Positions 1-5,209 of a DNA stretch of 5,382 nucleotides are shown piece after piece. Below the pieces are notes generated by a model. That model was given only the letters and a program-made list of their open reading frames with translations, was not told where the DNA came from and searched no databases. How positions within the stretch are numbered: position 1 is the first letter of the stretch; each line of letters begins with the position of its first letter. The stretch is from Oscillospiraceae bacterium (GTDB lineage Bacteria; Bacillota; Clostridia; Oscillospirales; Oscillospiraceae), in NCBI GenBank assembly GCA_015068335.1, contig SVKT01000106.1, forward strand, positions 1 through 5,382, written 5' to 3'. Position numbers and translations under genes: made by a program.

Positions 1-897
1 GTACACGCAGGCGGCGGCCACCATCGTCTTGCCGGAGCCCACGTCGCCCTGACAGAGGCGGTTCATCGCCCGTCCGGCGCGCATATCGGCGATGGCCTCC
101 TCCACGCAGCGGCGCTGGGCGCCGGTGAGAGCGAAGGGAAGGGAGCGGTAGAAGGTTTCCATCTCCACGGCGCGGCAGGGCGGAACGGTGACCGTCTCCC
201 GCCGGCTGCGCAGGCGTTTGAGGCCGATGGAGAAGAGGAACAGCTCCTCAAAGGCGAGGCGGCGGCGGGCAATGTCCAGCGCCTTTTCGTCCTCGGGGAA
301 GTGGATGTTTTCGTAGGCGTAGCCGATGCGGCAGAGGGCGTGGGTCTGGCGCACCTGGTCGGGCAGCACGTCGGGCAGGATGTCGGCGCACGCGTCCAGA
401 CCCTGCCGGATGGACCGGGAAAGCACCAGTTGGGACACCCCGGCGGTGAGGGGATAGATGGGCACGATGCGGCCGGTGGCTTCGCCCCGGCCCTCCTGCT
501 CCACGATGGGGCTGGCCATACTCTTGCGCAGGAGGTTGCCCTCCGCCTTGCCGTAGAAGATGTAGGTCTCGCCCTGTTTCAGGTTGTTTTTCAGCCACGT
601 CTGGTTGAAGAAGGTGACGTCCAGCACGCCGGTCTCGTCCACGGCCCGCACCTTCACCAGCGTCATCCCCTTGCGGATGTGGGACACCGTGGGCGGCGAG
701 GCGATCATCGCCGCCACGCAGGCGGTCTCGCCGGGGACGAGGTCTGCGATGCGGCAGGCGGTGCGGCGGTCGTCGTACTTCCGGGGGAACCAGCCGATGA
801 GATCCCGCAGGGTGCGGATGCCCAGTTTGTTCAGCGACTTGGCCCGCTGCTCGCCGATGCCCTTGACGTAGCGCACATCGGTGGTGAGTTCTGCCAT
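1..897 (-). CDS. recG: ATP-dependent DNA helicase RecG, N-terminal part (3' end cut by window edge)
   Basis: RecG is a monomeric superfamily 2 helicase that binds branched DNA and drives fork reversal and Holliday junction branch migration in recombination and repair. The visible 299 residues begin MAELTTDVRYVKGIGEQRAK, typical of Firmicute RecG. Residues about 10-50 include the helix-hairpin-like KGIGEQRAKSLNKLGI and FPRKYDDRR. A wedge (OB-fold) domain follows at about 55-150 (KVRAVDETGVLDVTFFNQTWL, then GETYIFYGKAEG). The helicase core opens with LPFALTGAQRRCVEEAIADM (about 253-272), and Walker A GDVGSGKT lies at 284-291. RecG is usually about 680 residues, so the DEAD-box and C-terminal helicase motifs lie outside the window. 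The ATG is at 897-895, and GGGGAG sits 6 nt upstream of it, which fixes the start. The reading frame is uninterrupted. It is transcribed away from the sigma-factor operon, from the promoter at 931-959. Confidence 0.97.
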   Translation of the reverse strand, partial: MAELTTDVRYVKGIGEQRAKSLNKLGIRTLRDLIGWFPRKYDDRRTACRIADLVPGETACVAAMIASPPTVSHIRKGMTLVKVRAVDETGVLDVTFFNQTWLKNNLKQGETYIFYGKAEGNLLRKSMASPIVEQEGRGEATGRIVPIYPLTAGVSQLVLSRSIRQGLDACADILPDVLPDQVRQTHALCRIGYAYENIHFPEDEKALDIARRRLAFEELFLFSIGLKRLRSRRETVTVPPCRAVEMETFYRSLPFALTGAQRRCVEEAIADMRAGRAMNRLCQGDVGSGKTMVAAACVY

Positions 898-930
898 ACG
901 GTTCTCCCCTTTCGGTGTCGATACAAACCC

Positions 931-959
931 ATTATAATCAATTTTATAAAATTTGAAAA
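931..959 (-). promoter_or_regulatory. Sigma-A-type promoter of recG
   Basis: On the minus strand the -35 box is TTTTCA (954-959, 4 of 6 matches to TTGACA), the spacer is 17 nt, and the -10 box is a perfect TATAAT (931-936). The predicted start near 924 leaves a leader of roughly 25-30 nt before the recG ATG. The AT-rich stretch stands out from the GC-rich genes on both sides. A 14-bp perfect palindrome at 940-953 lies inside the spacer. Confidence 0.8.
940..953. repeat. 14-bp perfect palindrome in the recG promoter spacer
   Basis: AATTTTATAAAATT equals its own reverse complement. It lies wholly between the -35 and -10 boxes of the recG promoter and 11 bp from the ECF -35 box. It could be an operator half-way between the two divergent genes, or simply a chance result of an A/T-only promoter spacer. 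Its function is unknown. Confidence 0.4.
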
Positions 960-964
960 GACCC

Positions 965-990
965 TGTAACGAATCCCTGCGGCGAGCGTC
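965..990 (+). promoter_or_regulatory. ECF-sigma-type promoter, probably autoregulatory
   Basis: TGTAAC (965-970), a 16-nt spacer, then CGTC (987-990) followed by TTATA. This is the form of extracytoplasmic-function promoters in Firmicutes: an AAC-containing -35 box near TGAAAC or TGTAAC, and a CGT-containing -10 box, about 16 nt apart. It lies directly ahead of an ECF sigma gene. The predicted start near 996-998 leaves a leader of a little over 20 nt that carries the ribosome site GGGGAGGTGG (1006-1015). No equally good TTGACA/TATAAT pair is visible on this strand before the gene. Autoregulation is an inference from position and motif. Confidence 0.75.
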
Positions 991-1019
991 TTATAGAAGA
1001 ACAGAGGGGAGGTGGAGAG

Positions 1020-1484
1020 ATGCCCGATTTCGAGGAGATCTACCGGCAGTATTTTGCTGATGTCTATCAATATGCGCTGGCCCTGTCCCGGGACGAGACA
1101 ATGGCGGAGGAAGTGACGCAGGAGACCTTTTTCAGGGCCCTTTCCGCCATTGACAACTTCCACGGAGACTGCCAGTTGCGGGTCTGGCTGTGCCAGATCG
1201 CCCGCAACCGGTATTTGTCACTGTGCCGGGAGAAAAAACACTTTGCGGAACTGGCGGAGGAGCCGGGAGACCCGGGGCTCGAGGAGGGCTTTGCAGACAG
1301 AGATACTGCCCGCCGGCTGCATCGTCTGCTCCATAATTTGTCGGAGCCCTATAAGGAAGTGTTTTCCTTGCGGACCTTTGGTGAACTGCCCTTTTCCCAG
1401 ATCGGGGAACTGTTCGGAAAAACAGAGAACTGGGCTCGGGTGACCTATTTCCGGGCTCGTCAGAAGTTGAAGGAGGCGCTTTGA
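1020..1484 (+). CDS. RNA polymerase sigma factor, ECF subfamily (sigma-70 family)
   Basis: This is a small alternative sigma factor that directs core RNA polymerase to a dedicated regulon, normally in response to an envelope or extracellular signal passed on by its anti-sigma partner. At 154 residues it has only the two ECF domains. Sigma-2 covers about residues 6-71, with the -10-recognising helices around MAEEVTQETFFRALSAIDNF (residues 28-47) and WLCQIARNRYLSLCREKK. Sigma-4 covers about 97-150, with LSEPYKEVFSLRTFGELPFS and a helix-turn-helix through IGELFGKTENWARVTYFRAR. A short acidic linker (about 78-95) separates them, and there is no sigma-1 or sigma-3. The ATG has a strong ribosome site 5-14 nt upstream. 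The stop TGA (1482-1484) overlaps the ATG of the anti-sigma gene by one base, which implies translational coupling. The exact ECF group and the signal cannot be read from the sequence. Confidence 0.96.
   Translation: MPDFEEIYRQYFADVYQYALALSRDETMAEEVTQETFFRALSAIDNFHGDCQLRVWLCQIARNRYLSLCREKKHFAELAEEPGDPGLEEGFADRDTARRLHRLLHNLSEPYKEVFSLRTFGELPFSQIGELFGKTENWARVTYFRARQKLKEAL
1470..1476 (+). promoter_or_regulatory. Ribosome binding site that sets the anti-sigma start
   Basis: AAGGAGG lies inside the last codons of the sigma gene. It is 7 nt from the ATG at 1484 but only 4 nt from the in-frame TTG at 1481, so the ATG is the better start. The site is embedded in the upstream reading frame, as expected for coupled sigma/anti-sigma pairs. 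Confidence 0.8.
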
Positions 1485-2212
1485 TGAACTGTGATATCAT
1501 TCAGGATCTGCTGCCGCTGTATTACGACGGCGTGTGCTCCGCAGGGAGCCGGAAGGCAGTAGAGGAACATTTGGAGTCCTGTGAGGACTGCCGCGGACTG
1601 CTGGCAGACCTGGATGCACCCCTGCCGGGGGCGAAAGCGGTAAAAGCTGCCGATGACGCAACGGCGGTGAAAAAGATCTCCGGCGAATGGGAAAAAAGTA
1701 AGTGGTTGGCTCGTGTAAGGGGGGCCGCCATTGCCACAGCGGTGTGTGCGATAGTATTTGGCCTGTGGTATGGGTTGACCCAATGGAATATCGTGCCTGT
1801 GGCAGTGGAACGCATTGAGGTCAGCAATGTGCGGCAACTTTCGGATGGCCGGGTGCTGTACCGGCTGTGCGTAGGTGATGGCTATGACCTGAGCCGTATC
1901 CGGTATTCCTATGACGATGAGGGTAATATGTTTGTGGAGCCGATTCGACCGGTACTGCCGGCCAAACGGAACGAGCAGTTTCCAAACCGGTGGGACAAAG
2001 AGATGTTTCACAGCGTGGCGGAACACAACAAATGGGAAATGGAATATGGTTCTGGTGTAGCGGTGACGAGGATCTGGATCGGCAGGGGACCGGATGCTGT
2101 CCTCCTTTGGGAAGAGGGCATAGAATTACCTGCCGCCAGTGCTGCCGATGAGGAAGCGTGGGGATATGTGACCGGCAGCGCCCAGTATTGGGCGGAGAGA
2201 ACTGCCGGATAA
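1484..2212 (+). CDS. Membrane-anchored zinc-finger anti-sigma factor (zf-HC2 type)
   Basis: The predicted role is to bind the sigma factor encoded just upstream and keep it inactive at the cytoplasmic face of the membrane until a signal arrives. The product is 242 residues. Residues 1-45 form the zinc-binding anti-sigma domain: Cys3, then His29-x3-Cys33-x2-Cys36 (HLESCEDC), with the family-typical DIIQDLLPLYYDG before it. A charged linker (about 50-78) leads to one transmembrane helix at about 79-100 (start RGAAIATAVCAIVFGLWYG). Residues 101-242 would be extracytoplasmic; I recognise no domain there, though it is rich in Trp, Tyr and acidic residues. No signal peptide is seen, which fits an N-in, C-out protein. 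By eye its base composition is lower in GC than recG or the MATE gene. Family assignment is firm; the partner is inferred from gene order and overlap, and the sensing mechanism is unknown. Confidence 0.92.
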   Translation: MNCDIIQDLLPLYYDGVCSAGSRKAVEEHLESCEDCRGLLADLDAPLPGAKAVKAADDATAVKKISGEWEKSKWLARVRGAAIATAVCAIVFGLWYGLTQWNIVPVAVERIEVSNVRQLSDGRVLYRLCVGDGYDLSRIRYSYDDEGNMFVEPIRPVLPAKRNEQFPNRWDKEMFHSVAEHNKWEMEYGSGVAVTRIWIGRGPDAVLLWEEGIELPAASAADEEAWGYVTGSAQYWAERTAG

Positions 2213-2219
2213 GACGTAT

Positions 2220-2260
2220 AAAAAACGCCAACACCGCCGGAAGAGATTCCGGCGGTGTTT
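2220..2260. terminator. Shared bidirectional intrinsic terminator
   Basis: A perfect 13-bp stem (2230-2242 with 2247-2259) closes on a GAGA loop. On the plus strand it ends in GTTTCTGTT, a modest U-run after the anti-sigma gene. On the minus strand a run of six T (2225-2220) follows four bases after the stem and would end the thyA-dfr transcript. The hairpin starts only 4 bp past the dfr stop codon and 17 bp past the anti-sigma stop, so it fills almost the whole gap between the convergent genes. Confidence 0.88.
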
Positions 2261-2263
2261 CTG

Positions 2264-2761
2264 TTACAGGTTCGTATTCACGTATTCGAGGAAGGTGTAG
2301 GTGAAGCCGTTTTCCTCCACCGTTTCGCCGATGTGCTCCACCTCCCAGCCGGGCAGGGCGTCCAGATCGGGGAAGAAGGTGTCGGCGCCTTCGGCGACGG
2401 TGTCCACCCGCGTCAGGTAGACCCGCTTGCACTGCGCCAGCAATGCGGCGTAGATACTGCCGCCGCCGATGACCCACAGGTTGTCCGGCTCGGTGCCGGC
2501 GGCGAGGGTCAGCGCCGCCTCGGGAGAGGAGACGAACTCGGCGTTTTCCCGCGTCGCTCCGGCGCTGCGGGTGATGACGATGTTGCGCCGGCGGGGCAGA
2601 GGTCTGCCGCCGGGGAAGGAGTCCAGCGTCTTGCGGCCCAGAATGACGGTACCGTCCAGCGTCAGGGCGCGGAAGCGCTTCATATCCGTGGGCAGGGAGA
2701 AGAGCAGGTCGCCCTTCCGGCCGATGGCCCAGTTTTTGTCAACAGCAACAATGGCGTTCAT
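2264..2761 (-). CDS. Dihydrofolate reductase
   Basis: Reduces 7,8-dihydrofolate to tetrahydrofolate with NADPH in the cytoplasm, restoring the cofactor consumed by thymidylate synthase; it is the trimethoprim target family (folA/dfrA/dfrB naming varies, so no symbol is given). The 165 residues match the usual 160-170. The start is MNAIVAVDKNWAIGRKGDLL, with the family Trp-Ala-Ile-Gly segment at 11-14. The catalytic acid is Asp26 in LPTDMKRF. The NADPH-binding segment ILGRKTLDSFPGGRPLPRRR spans 40-59, and WVIGGGSIYA spans 96-105. The ATG at 2761-2759 is preferred over an in-frame upstream TTG (2782), because GAGGTG at 2768-2773 is placed for it and the TTG lies within thyA. The gene starts 10 nt after the thyA stop, and its ribosome site overlaps that stop. 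No substitution can be called resistant from the sequence alone. Confidence 0.97.
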   Translation of the reverse strand: MNAIVAVDKNWAIGRKGDLLFSLPTDMKRFRALTLDGTVILGRKTLDSFPGGRPLPRRRNIVITRSAGATRENAEFVSSPEAALTLAAGTEPDNLWVIGGGSIYAALLAQCKRVYLTRVDTVAEGADTFFPDLDALPGWEVEHIGETVEENGFTYTFLEYVNTNL

Positions 2762-2767
2762 CGTTTG

Positions 2768-2773
2768 CACCTC
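2768..2773 (-). promoter_or_regulatory. Ribosome binding site of the DHFR gene overlapping the thyA stop
   Basis: On the minus strand the thyA stop TGA runs into GAGGTG, 6 nt before the DHFR ATG. The overlap of stop codon and ribosome site suggests that ribosomes ending thyA help start DHFR synthesis. It also decides the start codon for the DHFR gene. Confidence 0.7.
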
Positions 2774-3602
2774 AAATGGCAACGGGGATCTTGTCCTCGA
2801 AGGGGGCGGGGGTGTAGCCTTCCAGTTTGAAACTGTCGGGGGTGAAGGCGTAGAAGTCGGTGACGGAGGGGTCGACAGAGAACGTGGGCGCCTCCACGGG
2901 GGTCTGGGTCAGCATCTTCTCGATGATGGGCACGTGGCGGTCGTAGATGTGGGCGTCGGCGATGACGTGCACCAGTTCGCCGGGGATGAGACCGCTGGAC
3001 TGGGCCATCATATGCACCAGCACGGCATACTGCACCACGTTCCAGTTGTTGGCGGCCAGCATATCCTGACTGCGCTGGTTGAGGATGGCGTTGAGTTTGT
3101 TGCCGGAGACGTTGAAGGTCATAGAATAGGCGCAGGGGTACAGGTGCATCTCGTGGAGATCCTGAAAGTTGTAGATGTTGGTGAGGATGCGGCGGGAGGC
3201 GGGATTGTGTTTGAGGTCGTAGAGCACGCGGTCCACCTGGTCCATATCGCCCTCGGGGTAGTGGTGCTTCACGCCCAACTGGTAGCCGTAGGCCTTGCCG
3301 ATGGAGCCGGTCTCGTCGGCCCAGGAGTCCCAGATCCTGGCGTCCAGGTCGGCGATGTTGTTGGACTTCTTCTGCCAGATCCACAGCAGTTCCTTCACGG
3401 CGGTCTTCCAGTAGGTGCGGCGGATAGTCAGGATGGGGAACTCCTTTTGCAGGTCGTAGCGGTTCACGATGCCGAATTTCTTCACGGTGTGGGCGGGAGT
3501 GCCGTCCTCCCAGCGGGGGCGGACGTTCTGATCGGTGTCCCACACGCCGTTTTCCAGAATGTCTCTGCAATTTTCAATGAAACGAATATCTGCGTAACTC
3601 AC
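2772..3602 (-). CDS. thyA: Thymidylate synthase (ThyA type)
   Basis: Methylates dUMP to dTMP using 5,10-methylene-tetrahydrofolate and releases dihydrofolate; a cytoplasmic homodimer in the folate-dependent family (not flavin-dependent ThyX). The product has 276 residues and resembles the B. subtilis/phage phi-3T ThyA branch: DGTPAHTV (33-40), WKTAVKELLWIWQKKSNNIA (65-84), IWDSWADETGSIGKAYGYQLG (90-110). The catalytic cysteine is Cys157 in LYPCAYS. The phosphate-binding part is QRSQD (176-180), the dUMP-contacting Asn lies in NNWNVVQY (about Asn188), and DAHIYDRH (216-223) holds the nucleotide-binding His and Tyr. The start is GTG at 3602-3600, with AAGGAG 9 nt upstream; no closer in-frame ATG fits the family's N-terminus. 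It is first in an operon with the DHFR gene, which recycles its product. Confidence 0.97.
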   Translation of the reverse strand: MSYADIRFIENCRDILENGVWDTDQNVRPRWEDGTPAHTVKKFGIVNRYDLQKEFPILTIRRTYWKTAVKELLWIWQKKSNNIADLDARIWDSWADETGSIGKAYGYQLGVKHHYPEGDMDQVDRVLYDLKHNPASRRILTNIYNFQDLHEMHLYPCAYSMTFNVSGNKLNAILNQRSQDMLAANNWNVVQYAVLVHMMAQSSGLIPGELVHVIADAHIYDRHVPIIEKMLTQTPVEAPTFSVDPSVTDFYAFTPDSFKLEGYTPAPFEDKIPVAI

Positions 3603-3638
3603 GGCGACACGCTCCTTCGTATTTTTTCTCTACCGTCC

Positions 3639-3667
3639 AGTATAGCAAAGGTCGGCGGAAAAGTACA
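3639..3667 (-). promoter_or_regulatory. Extended -10 promoter of the thyA-DHFR operon
   Basis: On the minus strand TATACT (3639-3644) is preceded by TGC, giving an extended -10 element (TGnTATACT). At 17 nt spacing the -35 region is a poor TGTACT (3662-3667, 3 of 6 matches), which an extended -10 can tolerate. The predicted start near 3632 leaves a leader of about 30 nt ending in AAGGAG before the GTG. Confidence 0.65.
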
Positions 3668-3677
3668 CAACAATTCG

Positions 3678-3705
3678 CGCGGTTTTTGGACAAAAAAAGA
3701 CCGCG
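3678..3705. repeat. Inverted repeat between the divergent thyA and MATE promoters
   Basis: CGCGGT (3678-3683) is mirrored by ACCGCG (3700-3705). With a G-T pair and three more A-T pairs the arms reach 10 bp around an 8-nt loop. It lies upstream of the -35 boxes of both divergent promoters (3662-3667 leftward, 3736-3741 rightward), so neither promoter would transcribe it. An operator for a shared or private regulator is possible; nothing else supports that. Confidence 0.4.
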
Positions 3706-3735
3706 TTCTTTGTGAAAGTTTTTGGGGGAAGCGTG

Positions 3736-3764
3736 TTGAAAAAGGGCGCGGAGGGGAATAAAAT
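3736..3764 (+). promoter_or_regulatory. Sigma-A-type promoter of the MATE transporter gene
   Basis: TTGAAA (3736-3741), a 17-nt spacer, and TAAAAT (3759-3764): 5 of 6 matches in each box at the ideal spacing. The predicted start near 3771 leaves a leader of about 40 nt, which ends in the ribosome site AAGGAGGG (3797-3804) before the GTG start at 3811. Confidence 0.8.
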
Positions 3765-3810
3765 GTGCGAAGAATGATATGCAAGCAAAGCGGCGGAAGG
3801 AGGGAAGGCT

Positions 3811-5163
3811 GTGACGCAGACGCGGAAAGTGGATATTGTATTTACCGACCGGGACCTGTGGCGCATCGCCGTGCCGCTGGTCATCGAGCGGCTGCTCATC
3901 ACCACGGTGAATCTGGTGGACACCATTATGGTGGCGCAGGTGGGCGAGGCGGCGGTCTCCGCCATCTCTCTGGTGGGCACGGCCAACGCGCTGTTCCTGA
4001 CGATCTTTATGGCGCTGGCCTCCGGCGGCGCCATCGTCACGGGGCAGTATCTGGGCCGGCGGGAGACGGAAAAGGCGGGAATGTCCGGCGGGCAGTTGCT
4101 GCTGTTTATGCTGGAAGTGTCCCTGTTGATTATGGGCGTGTACTATCTGGCAAAGCCCTTTGTGATCGGCAAAGTGTTCGGCGCCATCGAGCCGGACGTG
4201 GCCGCCTACGCCAGCACGTATTTTGACATCGTGACCCTGTCCTTCCCCTTTATGGCGGTTTACAATGCGGGCGCGGCGCTGTTCCGCGTGATGGGCGATT
4301 CCCGGACGACGATGTGGGTCTCCCTGATGACCAATGTGATCAACGCGGCGGGCAACGCCATTTTGATCTTCGGTTTCGGTATGGGCGTGGCGGGCGCCGC
4401 CATCCCCACGCTGGTCTCCCGGGCTGCGGGCGCGGTGGTGATCGTGGCGCTGCTGCGGCGGCCGGGACGGACGTTGCAGATCAAAACCGCCTCCCTGCGG
4501 CACGACAGAAAGACCATCGGCAACATCCTGCGCTACGGCATCCCCAGCGGCGTGGAAAACAGCCTGTTCCACGTGGGCAAGATCCTGCTGCTGTCCACGG
4601 TGGCCCTGTTCGGCACGGCCTCGGTGGCGGCCAACTCCATCTCCACCACCGTGACCTCCTTCCACAGCCTGCCCTCGGAGGCGATGGGACTGGTGATGGT
4701 CTCCGTGGTGTCCCGGTGCGTGGGCGCCGGCAATATGGAGCGCGCCCGGGAATACGGGAAAAAACTGATGAAGATCGCCTACATCCTGATGCTTTGCGGC
4801 GGTATCGTTATCCGCCTGCTGCTGCCGCTGATTTTGCGGGTCTACAACGTTTCGCCGGAGACGGAGGGCTACGTCCGCATTCTGGTGACGATGTACATCA
4901 TCTTCGGCACGCTGTTCTGGCCGTCTTCCTTCTCGATGCCGCAGGCCCTGCGGGCCGCCGGCGACGCCCGGTACACTATGACGGTGAGCGTGGTGACGAT
5001 GTGGACGCTGCGCGTGGGTCTTGGCATCCTGCTGGGCCGGTACTTCGGTCTGGGCGTGGTGGGCGTGTGGACGGCGATGATCGTGGACTGGTGCGCGCGC
5101 TCCATCCTGTTTATCACCCGCTTCCGGGGAACGAAGTGGGAAACCAAAGGCATCAAAGAGTAA
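3811..5163 (+). CDS. MATE family efflux transporter (multidrug/cation antiporter)
   Basis: A polytopic inner-membrane antiporter predicted to export organic cations or other small compounds in exchange for Na+ or H+. At 450 residues it fits the family's usual 440-480 and twelve membrane helices in two repeated lobes. The N-lobe has the family signature VDTIMVAQVGEAAVSAIS (36-53) and GGAIVTGQYLGRRE (72-85). The N-lobe end carries RVMGDSRTTMWVSLMTNVIN (159-178) followed by FGFGMGVAGAA. The C-lobe repeats the pattern: PSGVENSLFHVGK (245-257), then LRAAGDARYTM (380-390) and GLGVVGVWTAMIVDW (413-427). The tail from about 438 is polar and charged. The start is GTG, set by AAGGAGGG 6-7 nt upstream. 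It has its own promoter and terminator, so it is a single-gene unit. The substrate cannot be told from the sequence. MATE-like flippases such as MurJ are less likely, given the length and signatures. Confidence 0.95.
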   Translation: MTQTRKVDIVFTDRDLWRIAVPLVIERLLITTVNLVDTIMVAQVGEAAVSAISLVGTANALFLTIFMALASGGAIVTGQYLGRRETEKAGMSGGQLLLFMLEVSLLIMGVYYLAKPFVIGKVFGAIEPDVAAYASTYFDIVTLSFPFMAVYNAGAALFRVMGDSRTTMWVSLMTNVINAAGNAILIFGFGMGVAGAAIPTLVSRAAGAVVIVALLRRPGRTLQIKTASLRHDRKTIGNILRYGIPSGVENSLFHVGKILLLSTVALFGTASVAANSISTTVTSFHSLPSEAMGLVMVSVVSRCVGAGNMERAREYGKKLMKIAYILMLCGGIVIRLLLPLILRVYNVSPETEGYVRILVTMYIIFGTLFWPSSFSMPQALRAAGDARYTMTVSVVTMWTLRVGLGILLGRYFGLGVVGVWTAMIVDWCARSILFITRFRGTKWETKGIKE

Positions 5164-5167
5164 GAAA

Positions 5168-5202
5168 AGCCGCAGCGGCTCGTCCGCTGCGGCTCTTTTT
5201 TT
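5168..5202 (+). terminator. Intrinsic terminator of the MATE gene
   Basis: An 11-bp perfect GC-rich stem (5168-5178 with 5184-5194) closes on a CTCGT loop and is followed by C and seven T. It begins 4 bp after the stop codon. On the minus strand the stem is followed by TTTTC, so it may also weakly end the convergent gene whose stop lies at 5210. Confidence 0.95.
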
Positions 5203-5209
5203 GTGTTTA

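Noticed and set aside
301..969. A 222-codon open frame on the plus strand, opposite recG.
   Set aside because: It is antisense to clear RecG coding sequence. Its predicted protein is a low-complexity Gly/Ala/His/Val mix, as expected for the reverse strand of a GC-rich gene, and it runs on into the recG promoter.
898..1019. A possible riboswitch or small RNA in the gap between recG and the sigma gene.
   Set aside because: Both predicted leaders are under about 30 nt, too short for a riboswitch, and the gap is accounted for by two promoters and two ribosome sites.
2263..2268. A second TGTAAC on the minus strand near the DHFR stop codon, as a possible ECF -35 box.
   Set aside because: The sequence 16 nt further on is TCTC rather than CGTC, it overlaps the terminator hairpin, and no gene starts just downstream.
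2469..3761. A 430-codon open frame on the plus strand, opposite the thyA-DHFR operon.
   Set aside because: It spans two well-supported genes on the other strand, plus their promoter region. The product is Val/Gly/His-rich with no recognisable motif; its length is explained by third-position GC bias in thyA.
3763..3777. A tiny ATG-TGC-GAA-GAA-TGA reading frame ahead of the MATE gene, as a possible leader peptide.
   Set aside because: Its ATG lies within the -10 box, upstream of the predicted transcription start, so it would not be translated, and no ribosome site precedes it.
3765..4226. A plus-strand open frame in another phase over the start of the MATE gene.
   Set aside because: It lacks a ribosome site at its start. 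The GTG at 3811 has an ideal one and opens a full-length MATE protein.
3574..4665. A 363-codon open frame on the minus strand, opposite the MATE gene.
   Set aside because: The translation is dominated by Gln, His, Arg and Gly, the usual antisense shadow of a GC-rich membrane protein. It also overlaps the start of thyA and both divergent promoters.
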